IMG/VR virus record: IMGVR_UViG_3300046167_000092 | Coordinates: 1 to 55,743 of that record | From: a virus | Reading direction: 5' to 3' (one strand) | DNA: 55,743 bases | Shown: one piece after another, positions 5,661 to 14,588 of the stretch | Layout of the letters: each line of letters begins with the position of its first letter | Position numbering within the stretch: position 1 is the first letter of the stretch | The notes under the pieces: generated by a model | What the model was told of the DNA's origin: nothing | The model's input: only the letters and a program-made list of their open reading frames with translations | Databases searched by the model: none | Program-made: the position numbers and the translations under genes

Positions 5661-5817
5661 GCATGTAGATGAAGATGGAGCTGCAATAGGTCCATACATC
5701 AAAGCAGAAAACGTAGCACAAGCTAATAGAATAGCAATACAATATGGATTATTAGTTTTAGGAGAGATACAAGAACTACAACACGATAGTCTAAATAAAG
5801 AAAGGATAGTACACTAA
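5641..5817 (+). CDS. Small hypothetical protein between the terminase genes
   Basis: A 58-residue protein, MKLWITEHVDEDGAAIGPYI..., with an alternating strand-helix pattern and no signal or membrane segment. The start at 5641 is chosen because AGAGG lies upstream and because an overlap with terS would couple translation; the longer upstream frame is the shadow of terS. Its stop shares bases with the next ATG (TAATG). Function unknown. Confidence 0.65.
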   Translation: MKLWITEHVDEDGAAIGPYIKAENVAQANRIAIQYGLLVLGEIQELQHDSLNKERIVH

Positions 5818-6107
5818 TGCCAAAAGAAAAGGATAGTAGATTAAAAAGAGCAGGAGTATCAGGGTATAACAAACCTAAGAGAACTCCAAATCACCCTAAG
5901 AAGTCACACATTGTTGTGGCTAAAGAAGGTGATAAAATTAAGACCATACGTTTTGGTGAGAAAGGTGCTAAGACTGCTGGTAAGCCTAAAGCAGGTGAAT
6001 CAGCTAAAATGAAAGCTAAGAGAAAGTCTTTTAAAGCAAGACACGGTAAAAACATTGCTAAAGGCAAAATGTCTGCAGCCTACTGGGCTGATAGGGAGAA
6101 ATGGTAA
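5817..6107 (+). CDS. Conserved basic phage protein
   Basis: A 96-residue, strongly basic protein: MPKEKDSRLKRAGVSGYNKP... with SHIVVAKEGDKIKTIRFGEK in the middle and KMSAAYWADREKW at the end. I know this layout as a conserved protein of unknown function in marine phages and plasmid-like elements, usually near terminase genes. The Lys/Arg content suggests nucleic-acid contact. It is translated in an overlap with its upstream neighbour and is followed by three more small basic proteins. Confidence 0.75.
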   Translation: MPKEKDSRLKRAGVSGYNKPKRTPNHPKKSHIVVAKEGDKIKTIRFGEKGAKTAGKPKAGESAKMKAKRKSFKARHGKNIAKGKMSAAYWADREKW

Positions 6108-6108
6108 G

Positions 6109-6306
6109 ATGCCTCAACTAGGAAGCAACGAAAAGCCTGTCCTTATGTCTAGTAAGAAGAATAAGGGTAGAGTCTATGGACCTTCATGGCATGGAGGCAA
6201 AGGAGCAGCTCCAAGAGTCAACATACATTCTAAACAGTATGCTGATAACTGGGATGCAATATTTGGAAAGAAAGGAGAAAAGGATGCCAACAAAGAAGAA
6301 GAGTAA
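6109..6306 (+). CDS. Small hypothetical basic protein
   Basis: A 65-residue protein, MPQLGSNEKPVLMSSKKNKG..., with a Gly/Trp-rich centre (RVYGPSWHGGKGAAPRVN) and an acidic end (KKGEKDANKEEE). Its start is one base after the upstream stop, with AGGGAGAA as SD. It overlaps the next gene by 23 bases. No family recognised. Confidence 0.6.
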   Translation: MPQLGSNEKPVLMSSKKNKGRVYGPSWHGGKGAAPRVNIHSKQYADNWDAIFGKKGEKDANKEEE

Positions 6307-6472
6307 GTCAACCGTGAACAAAGCTGGTAATTATACCAAGCCCACTATGCGTAAGAGACTTTTCGAGAGGATTAAAGCCGGTACTAAAGGTGGTAAAGCC
6401 GGACAATGGTCAGCTCGAAAAGCCCAGCTCTTAGCTAAAGAATACAAAGCCAAAGGGGGAGGCTATAAATAA
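6284..6472 (+). CDS. Conserved small basic phage protein
   Basis: A 62-residue basic protein, MPTKKKSKSTVNKAGNYTKP then KRLFERIKAG and a C-terminal KGGKAGQWSARKAQLLAKEY segment. The Gly-Gly-Lys-x-Gly-Gln-Trp-Ser-Ala-Arg-Lys-Ala-Gln pattern recurs in small proteins of unknown function from marine phages and giant viruses. The start at 6284 has GGAGAAAAGG just upstream. Role unknown; possibly DNA- or capsid-associated. Confidence 0.7.
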   Translation: MPTKKKSKSTVNKAGNYTKPTMRKRLFERIKAGTKGGKAGQWSARKAQLLAKEYKAKGGGYK

Positions 6473-6473
6473 G

Positions 6474-6593
6474 ATGAAGGAATTTATGATAAAGATGATG
6501 GATAGACTAAACAAAGTCTACGCAAAACTATTTAAGAAATGTTTAACAACAAAAACAAATGCCAAAAGCAAAAAGTCAAAAAAGTCTAGATAG
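6474..6593 (+). CDS. Very small possible protein
   Basis: A 39-codon frame, MKEFMIKMMDRLNKVYAKLF..., that would form one amphipathic helix ending in a Lys-rich tail. GGGGAGG lies about 12 bases upstream. It starts one base after the previous gene ends and overlaps the next by 35 bases. It may encode a peptide, or act only to couple translation of the next gene, which lacks an SD. Confidence 0.4.
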   Translation: MKEFMIKMMDRLNKVYAKLFKKCLTTKTNAKSKKSKKSR

Positions 6594-6801
6594 ATGGTCT
6601 AAACAGAAGTGGAGGACTGCCAGTGGCAAAAAGTCTTCTAAAACTGGAGAAGTCTACGCACCTGCTAAAACAATAGCAAAGCTTAAGTCTACTGCTGCTG
6701 GTAGAAAAAAACTTGCAGCAGCTAATGCTAAAAAGAAAGCAGCTACTAAAAAAGGTAAACAACACGCAAAGCACGGATTACATAAAGGCAAGAAAAGGTA
6801 G
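6559..6801 (+). CDS. Conserved small Lys-rich phage protein
   Basis: An 80-residue protein, MPKAKSQKSLDRWSKQKWRT then ASGKKSSKTGEVYAPAKTI and a Lys/Ala-rich tail. The pattern KSLxxWxxQxWxTxSGKxSxxTGExYxP is a recurrent conserved phage motif of unknown function. The net charge is very positive. Its stop overlaps the GTG of the large terminase by one base. Confidence 0.72.
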   Translation: MPKAKSQKSLDRWSKQKWRTASGKKSSKTGEVYAPAKTIAKLKSTAAGRKKLAAANAKKKAATKKGKQHAKHGLHKGKKR

Positions 6802-8594
6802 TGAAAGAAGGCTACATAAAGAAAAAGAGTGTAACCATTCCTTTTGGTTACAAACTAAGCGAAGTAGAAGGATACTTAGCTCCCATACAAGAAGAACTAG
6901 ATGTTCTTAATAAGTATATAGAGTCTGTAGTAAACGAGGAGTATTCACTCCGTAAAGCAGCAGAACTCATTAAAGAAGAAACAGGTAGAAGTATAACACA
7001 TGTAGGACTATCTAAAATAATAAAGAATACGTATATTCCTGAAAGTGGTAAATATCAATACTCTAAAGAGACTAAAAGAAAACAAAAACTAGCTAGAGAT
7101 AAAAAAGAACTAATCAAAGCTAAAAAGAAAATAGCCTACAAAGAATCTAAACTTAAAACAGAACAAGAGGTTATTAAAAAAGCAACAGAAAAAACTACAG
7201 ATAAGGTAGTTACTACCGACCAATTAGAACAAGTAGCACCAAGCATACAAGAAGTACTTAGAGATTCTAAGGTTGTTTTCCATGCCAATGAAGGACCACA
7301 GACAGACTTTTTAGCTGCTAGTGAGAAAGATGTTCTTTATGGTGGAGCTGCTGGTGGAGGAAAATCCTATGCCATGCTTGTTGACCCATTAAGGTATGCA
7401 CACAAAAAAGCTCATCGTGCATTAATTCTAAGGCGTTCTATGCCGGAACTACGAGAAATGATTGACAAGTCTAGAGAGTTATATCCTCAAGCATTTCCCG
7501 GAGCTAAGTTTAAAGAAGTTGAAAAGCTTTGGAACTTTCCTAGTGGTGCTAAAGTAGAGTTTGGTTTCCTTGAAAGAGATGCAGATGTATACAGATATCA
7601 AGGACAAGCATATAGTTGGATAGGCTTTGATGAGATAACTCACTTACCTACAGAGTTTAGTTGGAACTATCTTGCTTCAAGACTACGTACTACTGACCCT
7701 GAAATACAAACATACCTTAGATGTACTGCTAACCCCGGAGGGGTTGGGTCTCATTGGGTAAAACAAAGATACATAGAACCTAACGAAAACAATAAAAGTT
7801 TTAAAGGTACTGACGGTTTAACACGTAAGTTTATTCCTGCTAAGTTAGCTGATAACCCTTACTTAGATGCTGATGGTGTTTATGAGCAAATGCTTAAGTC
7901 ACTACCTGCTACGCAAAGACAGCAACTCTTAGAAGGTAACTGGGATGTTGCTGAAGGTGCAGCTTTTACAGAGTTTGACCCATTAGCTCATGTTATTACT
8001 CCATTTGCTCTTCCTGTACACTGGGAAAGAGTCAAGGGTATTGACTATGGTTATGCATCAGAATCTTGTTGTTTATGGGGAATAATGGACATAAATGATA
8101 ATACTTTAATAATATATAGAGAATTATACAAAAAAGGCTTGACAGGTGAGGAATTAGCCTCTATAATAACAGATATGGAAACAGAAGACCCTTTCTCAGT
8201 GAGTGGGGTTTTAGATACAGCAGCATGGGCAAATACAGGAACTACTGGTCCTACTGTTGGAGAAAGTTTAGTTAGAGCTGGTCATAAGTTAAGACGAGCT
8301 GATAAGAATAGAATACAAGGTAAAATACAAATACACGAGTATTTAAAGATTAGAGAGAACGGTAGACCTAAGTTACAGATATTTAATACATGTCCTAACT
8401 TAATAAGAGAATTACAGTCAATACCATTATCTAAAACTAATCCTGAAGATGTAGATACACATGCTTCTGACCACGCATATGATGCATTGCGTTATATGAT
8501 AATGAGTAGACCAAGAATGGTAAGCCCGTTAGAACGTATAAGAGGTCTAAAGAGAGAAATGTATAGACCAGTAGACTCAACATTTGGTTATTAA
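6801..8594 (+). CDS. terL: Terminase large subunit
   Basis: A 597-residue DNA-packaging motor. It combines an ATPase that pumps DNA into the procapsid with a nuclease that cuts concatemers. Walker A is GGAAGGGKS at 181-189, Walker B SWIGFDE ends at Asp277-Glu278, and TANPGG (coupling motif) follows. Nuclease acidic residues include Asp416 (KGIDYGY), Asp472 (GVLDTAAW) and the DHAYDALRY segment. Before the ATPase lie about 130 residues with a helix-turn-helix-like part (about 37-75, ending HVGLSKIIKNTY) and a Lys-rich coiled coil (about 90-125), which T4 and lambda enzymes lack. The start is GTG, overlapping the upstream stop. Confidence 0.95.
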   Translation: MKEGYIKKKSVTIPFGYKLSEVEGYLAPIQEELDVLNKYIESVVNEEYSLRKAAELIKEETGRSITHVGLSKIIKNTYIPESGKYQYSKETKRKQKLARDKKELIKAKKKIAYKESKLKTEQEVIKKATEKTTDKVVTTDQLEQVAPSIQEVLRDSKVVFHANEGPQTDFLAASEKDVLYGGAAGGGKSYAMLVDPLRYAHKKAHRALILRRSMPELREMIDKSRELYPQAFPGAKFKEVEKLWNFPSGAKVEFGFLERDADVYRYQGQAYSWIGFDEITHLPTEFSWNYLASRLRTTDPEIQTYLRCTANPGGVGSHWVKQRYIEPNENNKSFKGTDGLTRKFIPAKLADNPYLDADGVYEQMLKSLPATQRQQLLEGNWDVAEGAAFTEFDPLAHVITPFALPVHWERVKGIDYGYASESCCLWGIMDINDNTLIIYRELYKKGLTGEELASIITDMETEDPFSVSGVLDTAAWANTGTTGPTVGESLVRAGHKLRRADKNRIQGKIQIHEYLKIRENGRPKLQIFNTCPNLIRELQSIPLSKTNPEDVDTHASDHAYDALRYMIMSRPRMVSPLERIRGLKREMYRPVDSTFGY

Positions 8595-8599
8595 AAAAT

Positions 8600-10777
8600 A
8601 TGGCAGAAGATAAAAATACATTTTTAAACGCTGATAGTATCTACGAAGAAGTTGAAGGAGAGTCTGGAGTTCAATTAACTTTAGAAGAAGACCAACAAAG
8701 AAATCTTATTGGTATTATTAAAGGTCGTTATGCCCAAGCTGAAGAAGCTAGACAAACTGACGAGACTCGTTGGTTAAAAGCTTATGAAAACTACAGAGGT
8801 CTTTATGCTAAAGGCGTTAAGTTTAGAGAATCAGAAAAGTCTAGAGTATTTGTAAAAGTTACTAAAACTAAAGTACTAGCAGCTTTTGGACAACTTGTTG
8901 ATGTTATCTTTGGTACAGGTAAATTCCCTATAGGAATTGCTGAAACTAAAATACCTGAAGGCGAAACAGACTTTGCACATCTTGATACAGCAAATCCTAC
9001 ACCCGGAATAGAAACTACAACAGGCGAAATACCTGATGACATTGGAAATAGAGAACTAGAAAATCCTTATGATGTTGGTTACGAGGGAGATGGTAGAACT
9101 TTAAAACCAGGAGCTACATACTATAATGGTATGTTTGAAGATAGTCTTGAAGACCAAGCAAAAGAAGCTGGTATTCTTAAAGATGGTACAAGTCCTGACC
9201 CACAAAAGATTGAAGTTTCTCCTGCACAAAGAGCTGCAAGAAGAATGGAAAAGCTTATCCACGACCAAATAGAAGAGTCAAACGGAAACGCTGAAATAAG
9301 AAATGCTCTTTTAGAATCTGCTTTACTTGGTACAGGGATTGTAAAAGGACCATTTAACTTTAACAAAAAACTACACAAGTGGGACACAGATGAAGAAGGT
9401 AACAGAACCTATAACCCATTAGAAGTTAGAGTACCTAGAATAGAGTTTGTTAGTTGTTGGGATTTTTATCCTGACCCTAATGCTACTAACATGGATGAAT
9501 GTGAATACATTATTCATAGACACAAAATGAATAGAAGTCAGTTAAGGCAGTTACGTAATATGCCTTACTTTAATGATGACTCAATACGTAGTGCAATACA
9601 AATGGGTGCTAACTACGTAGAGAAAGATTTTGAAAGCCAGTTAAAAGACGATGCTAGAAGTGACGAAGAGATGAACAATAGTTTTGAAGTCTTAGAATAC
9701 TGGGGAATGATGGATGCAGAGTATGCACGAGAAGTAGGTATCGACTTACCCGACAGCGTTGATGACCTAGATGAAGTACAAGTAAATATATGGACATGTG
9801 GTACTTACTTATTAAGAGCTGTACTCAATCCGTTTACTCCATATAGACTACCATACAATGCTTTCCCATATGAAAGAAACCCATATAACTTCTTTGGTAT
9901 TGGCGTAGCAGAGAATATGGATGACTCACAACAAATTATGAATGGTCATGCAAGAATGGCTATAGATAACTTAGCAATGTCAGGTTCTCTAGTGTTTGAT
10001 GTAGATGAGTCTGCTTTAGTTGGTGGACAATCAATGGAAATATATCCGGGTAAAGTCTTTAGAAGACAAGCTGGAATGCCGGGACAAGCTATACATGGTT
10101 TAAAGTTTCCTAATACATCACAAGAAAACTTAATGATGTTTGATAAGTTTAGACAACTTGCAGATGAACAAACAGGTATACCTAGTTATTCACACGGACA
10201 AACAGGTGTTCAAAGTATGACAAGAACTGCTTCAGGTATGTCTATGTTAATGGGAGCATCAAGTTTAAATATTAAAACAGTCATAAAAAACCTTGATGAC
10301 TTTTTATTAAAGCCACTAGGAGAGTCTTACTTCCAGTGGAACATGCAATTCTTAGAGGATGATTTGGATGTCAAAGGTGATTTAGAAGTTAAAGCTACTG
10401 GAACAAATAGCTTGATGCAAAAAGAAGTTAGGAGTCAAAGACTTACTATGTTCTTACAAACTGCACAAAGTCCTGCTATTGCTCCGTTTGTTAAGATTTC
10501 TAAACTCGTAAGTGAACTTGCCTACAGCTTAGACTTAGACCCTGATGAAATACTCAATGACCCTGAAGAAGCAGCTATCATGGCACAAATAATAGGAATG
10601 CAGAATGCTGGACAAACAAATGGCGAGGAATCTCAACCCACTGGTCAACAGCCCCCAATGGGAGGACCTGAAGGAACACCTCAAGAACCTCAAGAGCTTG
10701 GAGCTACAGGCACTGGTGGTGGCAACATCGGAACAGGAAATGTACCGGTTGCAGGGGAAGCTGAATTTACTGGGTAA
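8600..10777 (+). CDS. Portal protein
   Basis: A 725-residue protein, directly after terL, of the size and type of podovirus portal proteins, which form the dodecameric DNA gate and nucleate capsid assembly. An early helical region contains EETRWLKAYENYRG-like residues and a FIFVKVTKTKV-like core (about 60-85). The middle (about 225-560) carries the conserved DFYPDP and NPFTPYRLPYNAFPYERNPY segments. The C-terminus is Gln/Gly/Pro-rich and ends VAGEAEFTG. No signal peptide is present. The assignment comes from family resemblance and gene order. Confidence 0.88.
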   Translation: MAEDKNTFLNADSIYEEVEGESGVQLTLEEDQQRNLIGIIKGRYAQAEEARQTDETRWLKAYENYRGLYAKGVKFRESEKSRVFVKVTKTKVLAAFGQLVDVIFGTGKFPIGIAETKIPEGETDFAHLDTANPTPGIETTTGEIPDDIGNRELENPYDVGYEGDGRTLKPGATYYNGMFEDSLEDQAKEAGILKDGTSPDPQKIEVSPAQRAARRMEKLIHDQIEESNGNAEIRNALLESALLGTGIVKGPFNFNKKLHKWDTDEEGNRTYNPLEVRVPRIEFVSCWDFYPDPNATNMDECEYIIHRHKMNRSQLRQLRNMPYFNDDSIRSAIQMGANYVEKDFESQLKDDARSDEEMNNSFEVLEYWGMMDAEYAREVGIDLPDSVDDLDEVQVNIWTCGTYLLRAVLNPFTPYRLPYNAFPYERNPYNFFGIGVAENMDDSQQIMNGHARMAIDNLAMSGSLVFDVDESALVGGQSMEIYPGKVFRRQAGMPGQAIHGLKFPNTSQENLMMFDKFRQLADEQTGIPSYSHGQTGVQSMTRTASGMSMLMGASSLNIKTVIKNLDDFLLKPLGESYFQWNMQFLEDDLDVKGDLEVKATGTNSLMQKEVRSQRLTMFLQTAQSPAIAPFVKISKLVSELAYSLDLDPDEILNDPEEAAIMAQIIGMQNAGQTNGEESQPTGQQPPMGGPEGTPQEPQELGATGTGGGNIGTGNVPVAGEAEFTG

Positions 10778-10835
10778 GTTAGAACAGTTAGACTTACAAG
10801 TTAAAGAAGCAATTAACAGACATAAAGAGGATTAA
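10740..10835 (+). CDS. Tiny helical protein overlapping the portal gene end
   Basis: A 31-codon frame, MYRLQGKLNLLGKLEQLDLQ..., that would form a single Leu-rich amphipathic helix. It overlaps the last 38 bases of the portal gene in another frame, ends just before the gene at 10841 and has no strong SD. A small protein after the portal is common in this phage type, but the evidence here is only an open, coding-like frame. Confidence 0.45.
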   Translation: MYRLQGKLNLLGKLEQLDLQVKEAINRHKED

Positions 10836-10840
10836 ATAAT

Positions 10841-11008
10841 ATGTTACAGTTTATAAATGAATTTATAGCACTAATACCTACAATAGTTATGTGTGCATCT
10901 TTAATATGTGCAGCAACGCCTACACCTAAAGATGATGCAGCGTTAGCTAAAGTATACAAATTTTTAGACTGGTGTGCATTAAACATCGGCAAAGCAAAGG
11001 AGAAGTAG
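10841..11008 (+). CDS. Small membrane protein
   Basis: A 55-residue protein starting MLQFINEFIALIPTIVMCAS, with one membrane helix (about 7-25). A conserved-looking TPTPKDDAALAKVYKFLDWC and a basic end follow. The SD is AAGAGG, 8 bases before ATG. Similar tiny proteins with a membrane helix followed by TPTPKDD stand after the portal in marine phages; their role is unknown. It could be a holin-like or virion-associated peptide. Confidence 0.72.
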   Translation: MLQFINEFIALIPTIVMCASLICAATPTPKDDAALAKVYKFLDWCALNIGKAKEK

Positions 11009-11009
11009 A

Positions 11010-12527
11010 ATGCCATACGGAACAGGAACATACGGAAGTAAAGTAGGTAGACCTAAGAAAAAGTCTATGTTATCAGATGACAGAGATTCTTATAGTGCTG
11101 GTGCAATAGTTAAAAAAGGAATTCAAGCTGTTAAAAGAAAGTCAGACATGAAAAATCTTAAAAAAGATATTGCTGAAGGATTAAAACTTGATGATAGTTA
11201 TAACACTCAATTAAAAGAATTAAAAAGTAAAAATGCTTCAGATGCTAAAATTAAAAAAGTAAGAGAAGACATGATATCTAATATAGAAGACGTAGCTCTT
11301 ATGCAAGATATGTTAAAACAATTAGATGAAGGAGTTTCTTCAAAAGGAACTTCAGGTAAGTCTAAGTTTGGTTTAGATGAAGATAGGTCTGAGTTTGCTG
11401 CTGGTGGTATAATAACAAAATTATTTAAACTAGCTAAAAAAGAAAAACCTAAAAAAGTTAAAGAACAAGACATAGATAGAATACTTGATAACTTGTCAGA
11501 CGAACAAATGGAAAAACTATCTCCAATAGAAATAGAGCAATTACTTGATATGGACTTAGCAAAGTCAGGTGTAGATAATATACCTACTAAGTCTACTAAA
11601 AAAGACATTGATAAAATACTGGGTGGTTTAACTGATAAAGAAATGGAAAACTTATCAGACATTGAAATAGAACAACTACTTGATATGGACTTAGAAAAGT
11701 ACGGTAGAAAAGGTAAAATGAAAGGTGGTATTCTTGATGATGAAAGACAAACCTATGGTGCTGGTGCAATAGTTAAAAAACTACTTAAAAGAAAACCTAG
11801 TAAACAAGTTGAAGATATTAAATTTGCAGAAAAAGAATTAGATGGATTAATTGATTTAAGAAATAAACGTAATGCTCAACTTGAAAAAGATTTAAAAGAT
11901 GCTGACCCTAAAAGTCAAATGGGTTTATTAGAAGAGTATAATGATGATTATGATTTAGTTACTCAAAGAATTAATAAATATGTTGATGAACTAGAAGAGT
12001 TAGGCGTAAAACCTTCAAAAAGAAACATACAAGAAAAATCTAGAGTTTCTAAAGCTGACGGTGGTATGCTTCCTGATAATGACATGGAAGAAAACTACAC
12101 AAGATTTATAATGGATGAAGCATTAAGTGAAGAAGAAGAAGATATGCTTGTAACCAAACTAGAACAAGATAAAGAACTACAGATGTTATTTGATAAAGTA
12201 ATAGATGTAGCACAAGAATTTGCTGGGAACGGACCTGTTGAAGGACCGGGAACAGGAGTCTCTGATGACATACCTGCAAGGTTGTCTGATGGGGAATTTG
12301 TTTTCACTGCGAAAGCTGTAGAAGAAATCGGAGAAGACAATTTAATGTCTATGATGAAAGAAGCTGAAGCTGCTGCAGATGGAAGACAAGGTTTTGCTGA
12401 AGGTATGATGGTAAAAGAAAAACCTCAATCAATGTTATCTCAAACTGGTATCGTCCAAGAGGATGAAGCTGATAAAGGAATAACAGAAGACATGAGAAAA
12501 GAAGTTACTAAAAATATCTACAGCTAA
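11010..12527 (+). CDS. Virion-associated repeat protein, function unknown
   Basis: A 505-residue, highly charged protein. It has three copies of a segment like LDDERQTYGAGAIVKKLLKR (about residues 21-40, 124-145 and 245-265), and a 38-residue helical module (DIDRILDNLSDEQMEKLSPI... and DIDKILGGLTDKEMENLSDI...) repeated about residues 150-230. Near the end lies GPGTGVSDDIPARLSDGEFV, a motif seen in several phage structural proteins. Position between portal and scaffold fits a procapsid or head-completion role. It has no signal peptide or catalytic motif. It may be injected or internal; that is inference. Confidence 0.7.
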   Translation: MPYGTGTYGSKVGRPKKKSMLSDDRDSYSAGAIVKKGIQAVKRKSDMKNLKKDIAEGLKLDDSYNTQLKELKSKNASDAKIKKVREDMISNIEDVALMQDMLKQLDEGVSSKGTSGKSKFGLDEDRSEFAAGGIITKLFKLAKKEKPKKVKEQDIDRILDNLSDEQMEKLSPIEIEQLLDMDLAKSGVDNIPTKSTKKDIDKILGGLTDKEMENLSDIEIEQLLDMDLEKYGRKGKMKGGILDDERQTYGAGAIVKKLLKRKPSKQVEDIKFAEKELDGLIDLRNKRNAQLEKDLKDADPKSQMGLLEEYNDDYDLVTQRINKYVDELEELGVKPSKRNIQEKSRVSKADGGMLPDNDMEENYTRFIMDEALSEEEEDMLVTKLEQDKELQMLFDKVIDVAQEFAGNGPVEGPGTGVSDDIPARLSDGEFVFTAKAVEEIGEDNLMSMMKEAEAAADGRQGFAEGMMVKEKPQSMLSQTGIVQEDEADKGITEDMRKEVTKNIYS

Positions 12528-12543
12528 ACAAACTAACGATAAA

Positions 12544-12649
12544 GCTACCTGAAATAATTAATCAGCCCTTTATCATTTTAATAACCGAAAGGCTACCTTT
12601 ACAAACAAGCCCTCTAGTCGACATAGAGCTACCTTGTGAAACAAGCCCT
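12544..12649 (+). repeat. Three degenerate repeats GCTACCT-N-AGCCCT before the scaffold gene
   Basis: GCTACCT followed by AGCCCT occurs three times: 12544-12569 (13-base gap), 12592-12613 and 12628-12649 (9-base gaps; the last two share AAACAAGCCCT). They occupy most of the 139-base gap between 12527 and 12667, upstream of scaffold and capsid. A repeated RNA element controlling these highly expressed genes is plausible. A sigma70 promoter is not obvious. Confidence 0.75.
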
Positions 12650-12666
12650 GAGTAGGAGAATAGAAA

Positions 12667-13539
12667 ATGACTAATACAGTCCAACAGGAAGAACAAGCGA
12701 ATCCTTATAACGCAAAAAAAGAATATCATGTAGAAGATAAACCTTTTACCCCTGCTAATCAATTATATTTTGAAGAGCCTTCTGAAAAGAATAAACTCTT
12801 CGATAGTAATGACATAACTGAAGTTACATCTACAGCCAATGTTAATACTGAAGAACTGGATACTCCTTATAAGAAACCAGACTATAAAAAAAGATATGAT
12901 GATTTAAAAAGGCATTATGATAGTAAACTTAACGAGTTTAAATCTAGAGAACAAGAGTTAATAGAAGAGGCTACTAGTAATAGAACCGAATATAAAGCTC
13001 CTAAATCTGAAGAAGAACTAGAAGAGTTTAAGAATAACTATCCTGATGTTTACGAAGTTGTAGAAACAGTTGCTCATTTACAATCTGAGACTAAAGCAAA
13101 AGTTCTAGAAGAACGCCTTAGTAAACTCCAAGAACGTGAAAACCAACTAGTACGACAAGATGCAGAAAAAAGATTAATGGAAAGACATGCTGATTTTGAA
13201 GATATCAGAAACAGTGATGACTTTCATGAATGGGCAAAGGAACAACATTCATCTATCCAAGCTTGGGTATATGATAATAATGACGATGCTGATTTAGCTT
13301 CACGTGCTTTAGATTTGTTTAAAAGGGATTTTGGAATTGACCTTCCAAAGGCTAAGTCAAATTCTAGACAGACTAGAAAATCTGCTGCTGATATGGTTTC
13401 TACTAAAACAAAAAGTATAGAACCTAATCAACAAAAGGTTTGGTCTGAAAAGGAGATTGCTGCAATGAGTGTTGCTGAATTTGATAAATTTGAAAAAGAA
13501 ATATCAGACGCAATGCAAGAAGGCAGAATCGTAAAATAA
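12667..13539 (+). CDS. Capsid scaffolding protein
   Basis: A 290-residue, highly charged, Glu/Lys-rich protein immediately upstream of the capsid gene. Disorder-prone residues (1-70) lead into a long coiled coil (about 75-180: KKRYDDLKRHYDSKLNEFKS..., ERLSKLQERENQLVRQDAEK). A small domain around HADFEDIRNSDDFHEWAKEQ (about 178-215) and a basic C-terminal region follow. Scaffolds of T7-like phages share this layout and guide coat assembly before leaving the head. An SD, AGGAGAA, stands 8 bases before the ATG. Confidence 0.8.
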   Translation: MTNTVQQEEQANPYNAKKEYHVEDKPFTPANQLYFEEPSEKNKLFDSNDITEVTSTANVNTEELDTPYKKPDYKKRYDDLKRHYDSKLNEFKSREQELIEEATSNRTEYKAPKSEEELEEFKNNYPDVYEVVETVAHLQSETKAKVLEERLSKLQERENQLVRQDAEKRLMERHADFEDIRNSDDFHEWAKEQHSSIQAWVYDNNDDADLASRALDLFKRDFGIDLPKAKSNSRQTRKSAADMVSTKTKSIEPNQQKVWSEKEIAAMSVAEFDKFEKEISDAMQEGRIVK

Positions 13540-13565
13540 CTATTATAACTTAAAGGAAAAATATC

Positions 13566-14540
13566 ATGGCTCAATTTTTTGAACCCTCAACTGATACTAA
13601 TGCAAACTTTGCAAACTCCGTAAGTGGACAAACTAATAGTTTCTTCCTACCTTCCATATACTCTAAGAAAGTTTTAAACTTCTTTAGAAAGGCAAGTGTA
13701 GTTGAAGCTATTACTAACACCGACTATGCCGGTGAGATATCTGCTTTTGGAGACTCTGTAAAAATCATTGGTGAACCAGTAATCTCTGTATCTGACTATA
13801 CAAGAGGTTCTGACACAACTGCAACTAAACTAACTGATGCTGAAACAACTCTTGTTGTTGATAGTGCTAAAGCTTTTAAATTCATCGTAGATGATATTGA
13901 AACTAAAATGTCACATGTCAACTTCAAAGAAGTAGCTTCATCATCTGCTGCGTATGCTCTTAAAGATGCTTATGACGCTGCTGTTCTAGCAACTATGTTT
14001 GCTGGATGTTCAGCTTCATCACCTGACCACATTATTGGTTCAGACAGTGCAACTGCTGATGCAACTTTATCACACGCAACTAACTCTGTAGACCTATTAG
14101 GTTCAGACGGAACTGGTGTAGATGCAATTGACCTTATGGCAAGATTTGCTAAACTATTAGACGAACAGAATGTACCTGAAGAAGGTAGATGGTTCGTAGC
14201 TCCTCCTTCATTCTATGAAGAATTAGCTAAAGCTGACTCTAAGTTAATGTCTGTTGACTTTAACGCTGGACAAGGCTCTATCAGAAATGGTTTAGTATCA
14301 AGTGGTAAACTAAGAGGATTTGACATGTACAAATCTAACAATGTTGCTGCTACATCTAATGCTACTGGTAAATGTATGGCTGGTCACATTTCATCAACTG
14401 CTACTGCTAATACTATTCTTTCAACTGAAGTGTTGAGAGACCCATCATCATTTGGTGATATAGTAAGAGGCTTACATGTCTATGGTGCGAAAGTACTTAG
14501 AGATGACGCTTTATGTAGTGCATTCTATGTAATTGACTAA
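13566..14540 (+). CDS. Major capsid protein
   Basis: A 324-residue protein of the HK97-fold coat type expected from its place after the scaffold. It begins MAQFFEPSTDTNANFANSVS and includes SVVEAITNTDYAGEISAFGD, the conserved IDD-like VDDIETKMSHVNF (about 117-130) and a C-terminal HVYGAKVLRDDALCSAFYVI. Its own strong SD (AAGGA) precedes it, and a strong terminator stands directly after (14550-14579), as expected for the most abundant protein. Codon composition is balanced compared with the AT-rich neighbours. Confidence 0.9.
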   Translation: MAQFFEPSTDTNANFANSVSGQTNSFFLPSIYSKKVLNFFRKASVVEAITNTDYAGEISAFGDSVKIIGEPVISVSDYTRGSDTTATKLTDAETTLVVDSAKAFKFIVDDIETKMSHVNFKEVASSSAAYALKDAYDAAVLATMFAGCSASSPDHIIGSDSATADATLSHATNSVDLLGSDGTGVDAIDLMARFAKLLDEQNVPEEGRWFVAPPSFYEELAKADSKLMSVDFNAGQGSIRNGLVSSGKLRGFDMYKSNNVAATSNATGKCMAGHISSTATANTILSTEVLRDPSSFGDIVRGLHVYGAKVLRDDALCSAFYVID

Positions 14541-14549
14541 TTGTCACTT

Positions 14550-14579
14550 GGGGGAGGCTTCGGTCTCCTCCTTTTTTTT
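14550..14579 (+). terminator. Terminator after the capsid gene
   Basis: A 9-bp G-rich stem (14550-14558 with 14563-14571, two G-T pairs), a TTCG tetraloop and a run of eight T's. It begins 10 bases after the capsid stop. It would lower expression of tail genes relative to capsid. Confidence 0.92.
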
Positions 14580-14588
14580 AGGAATACT

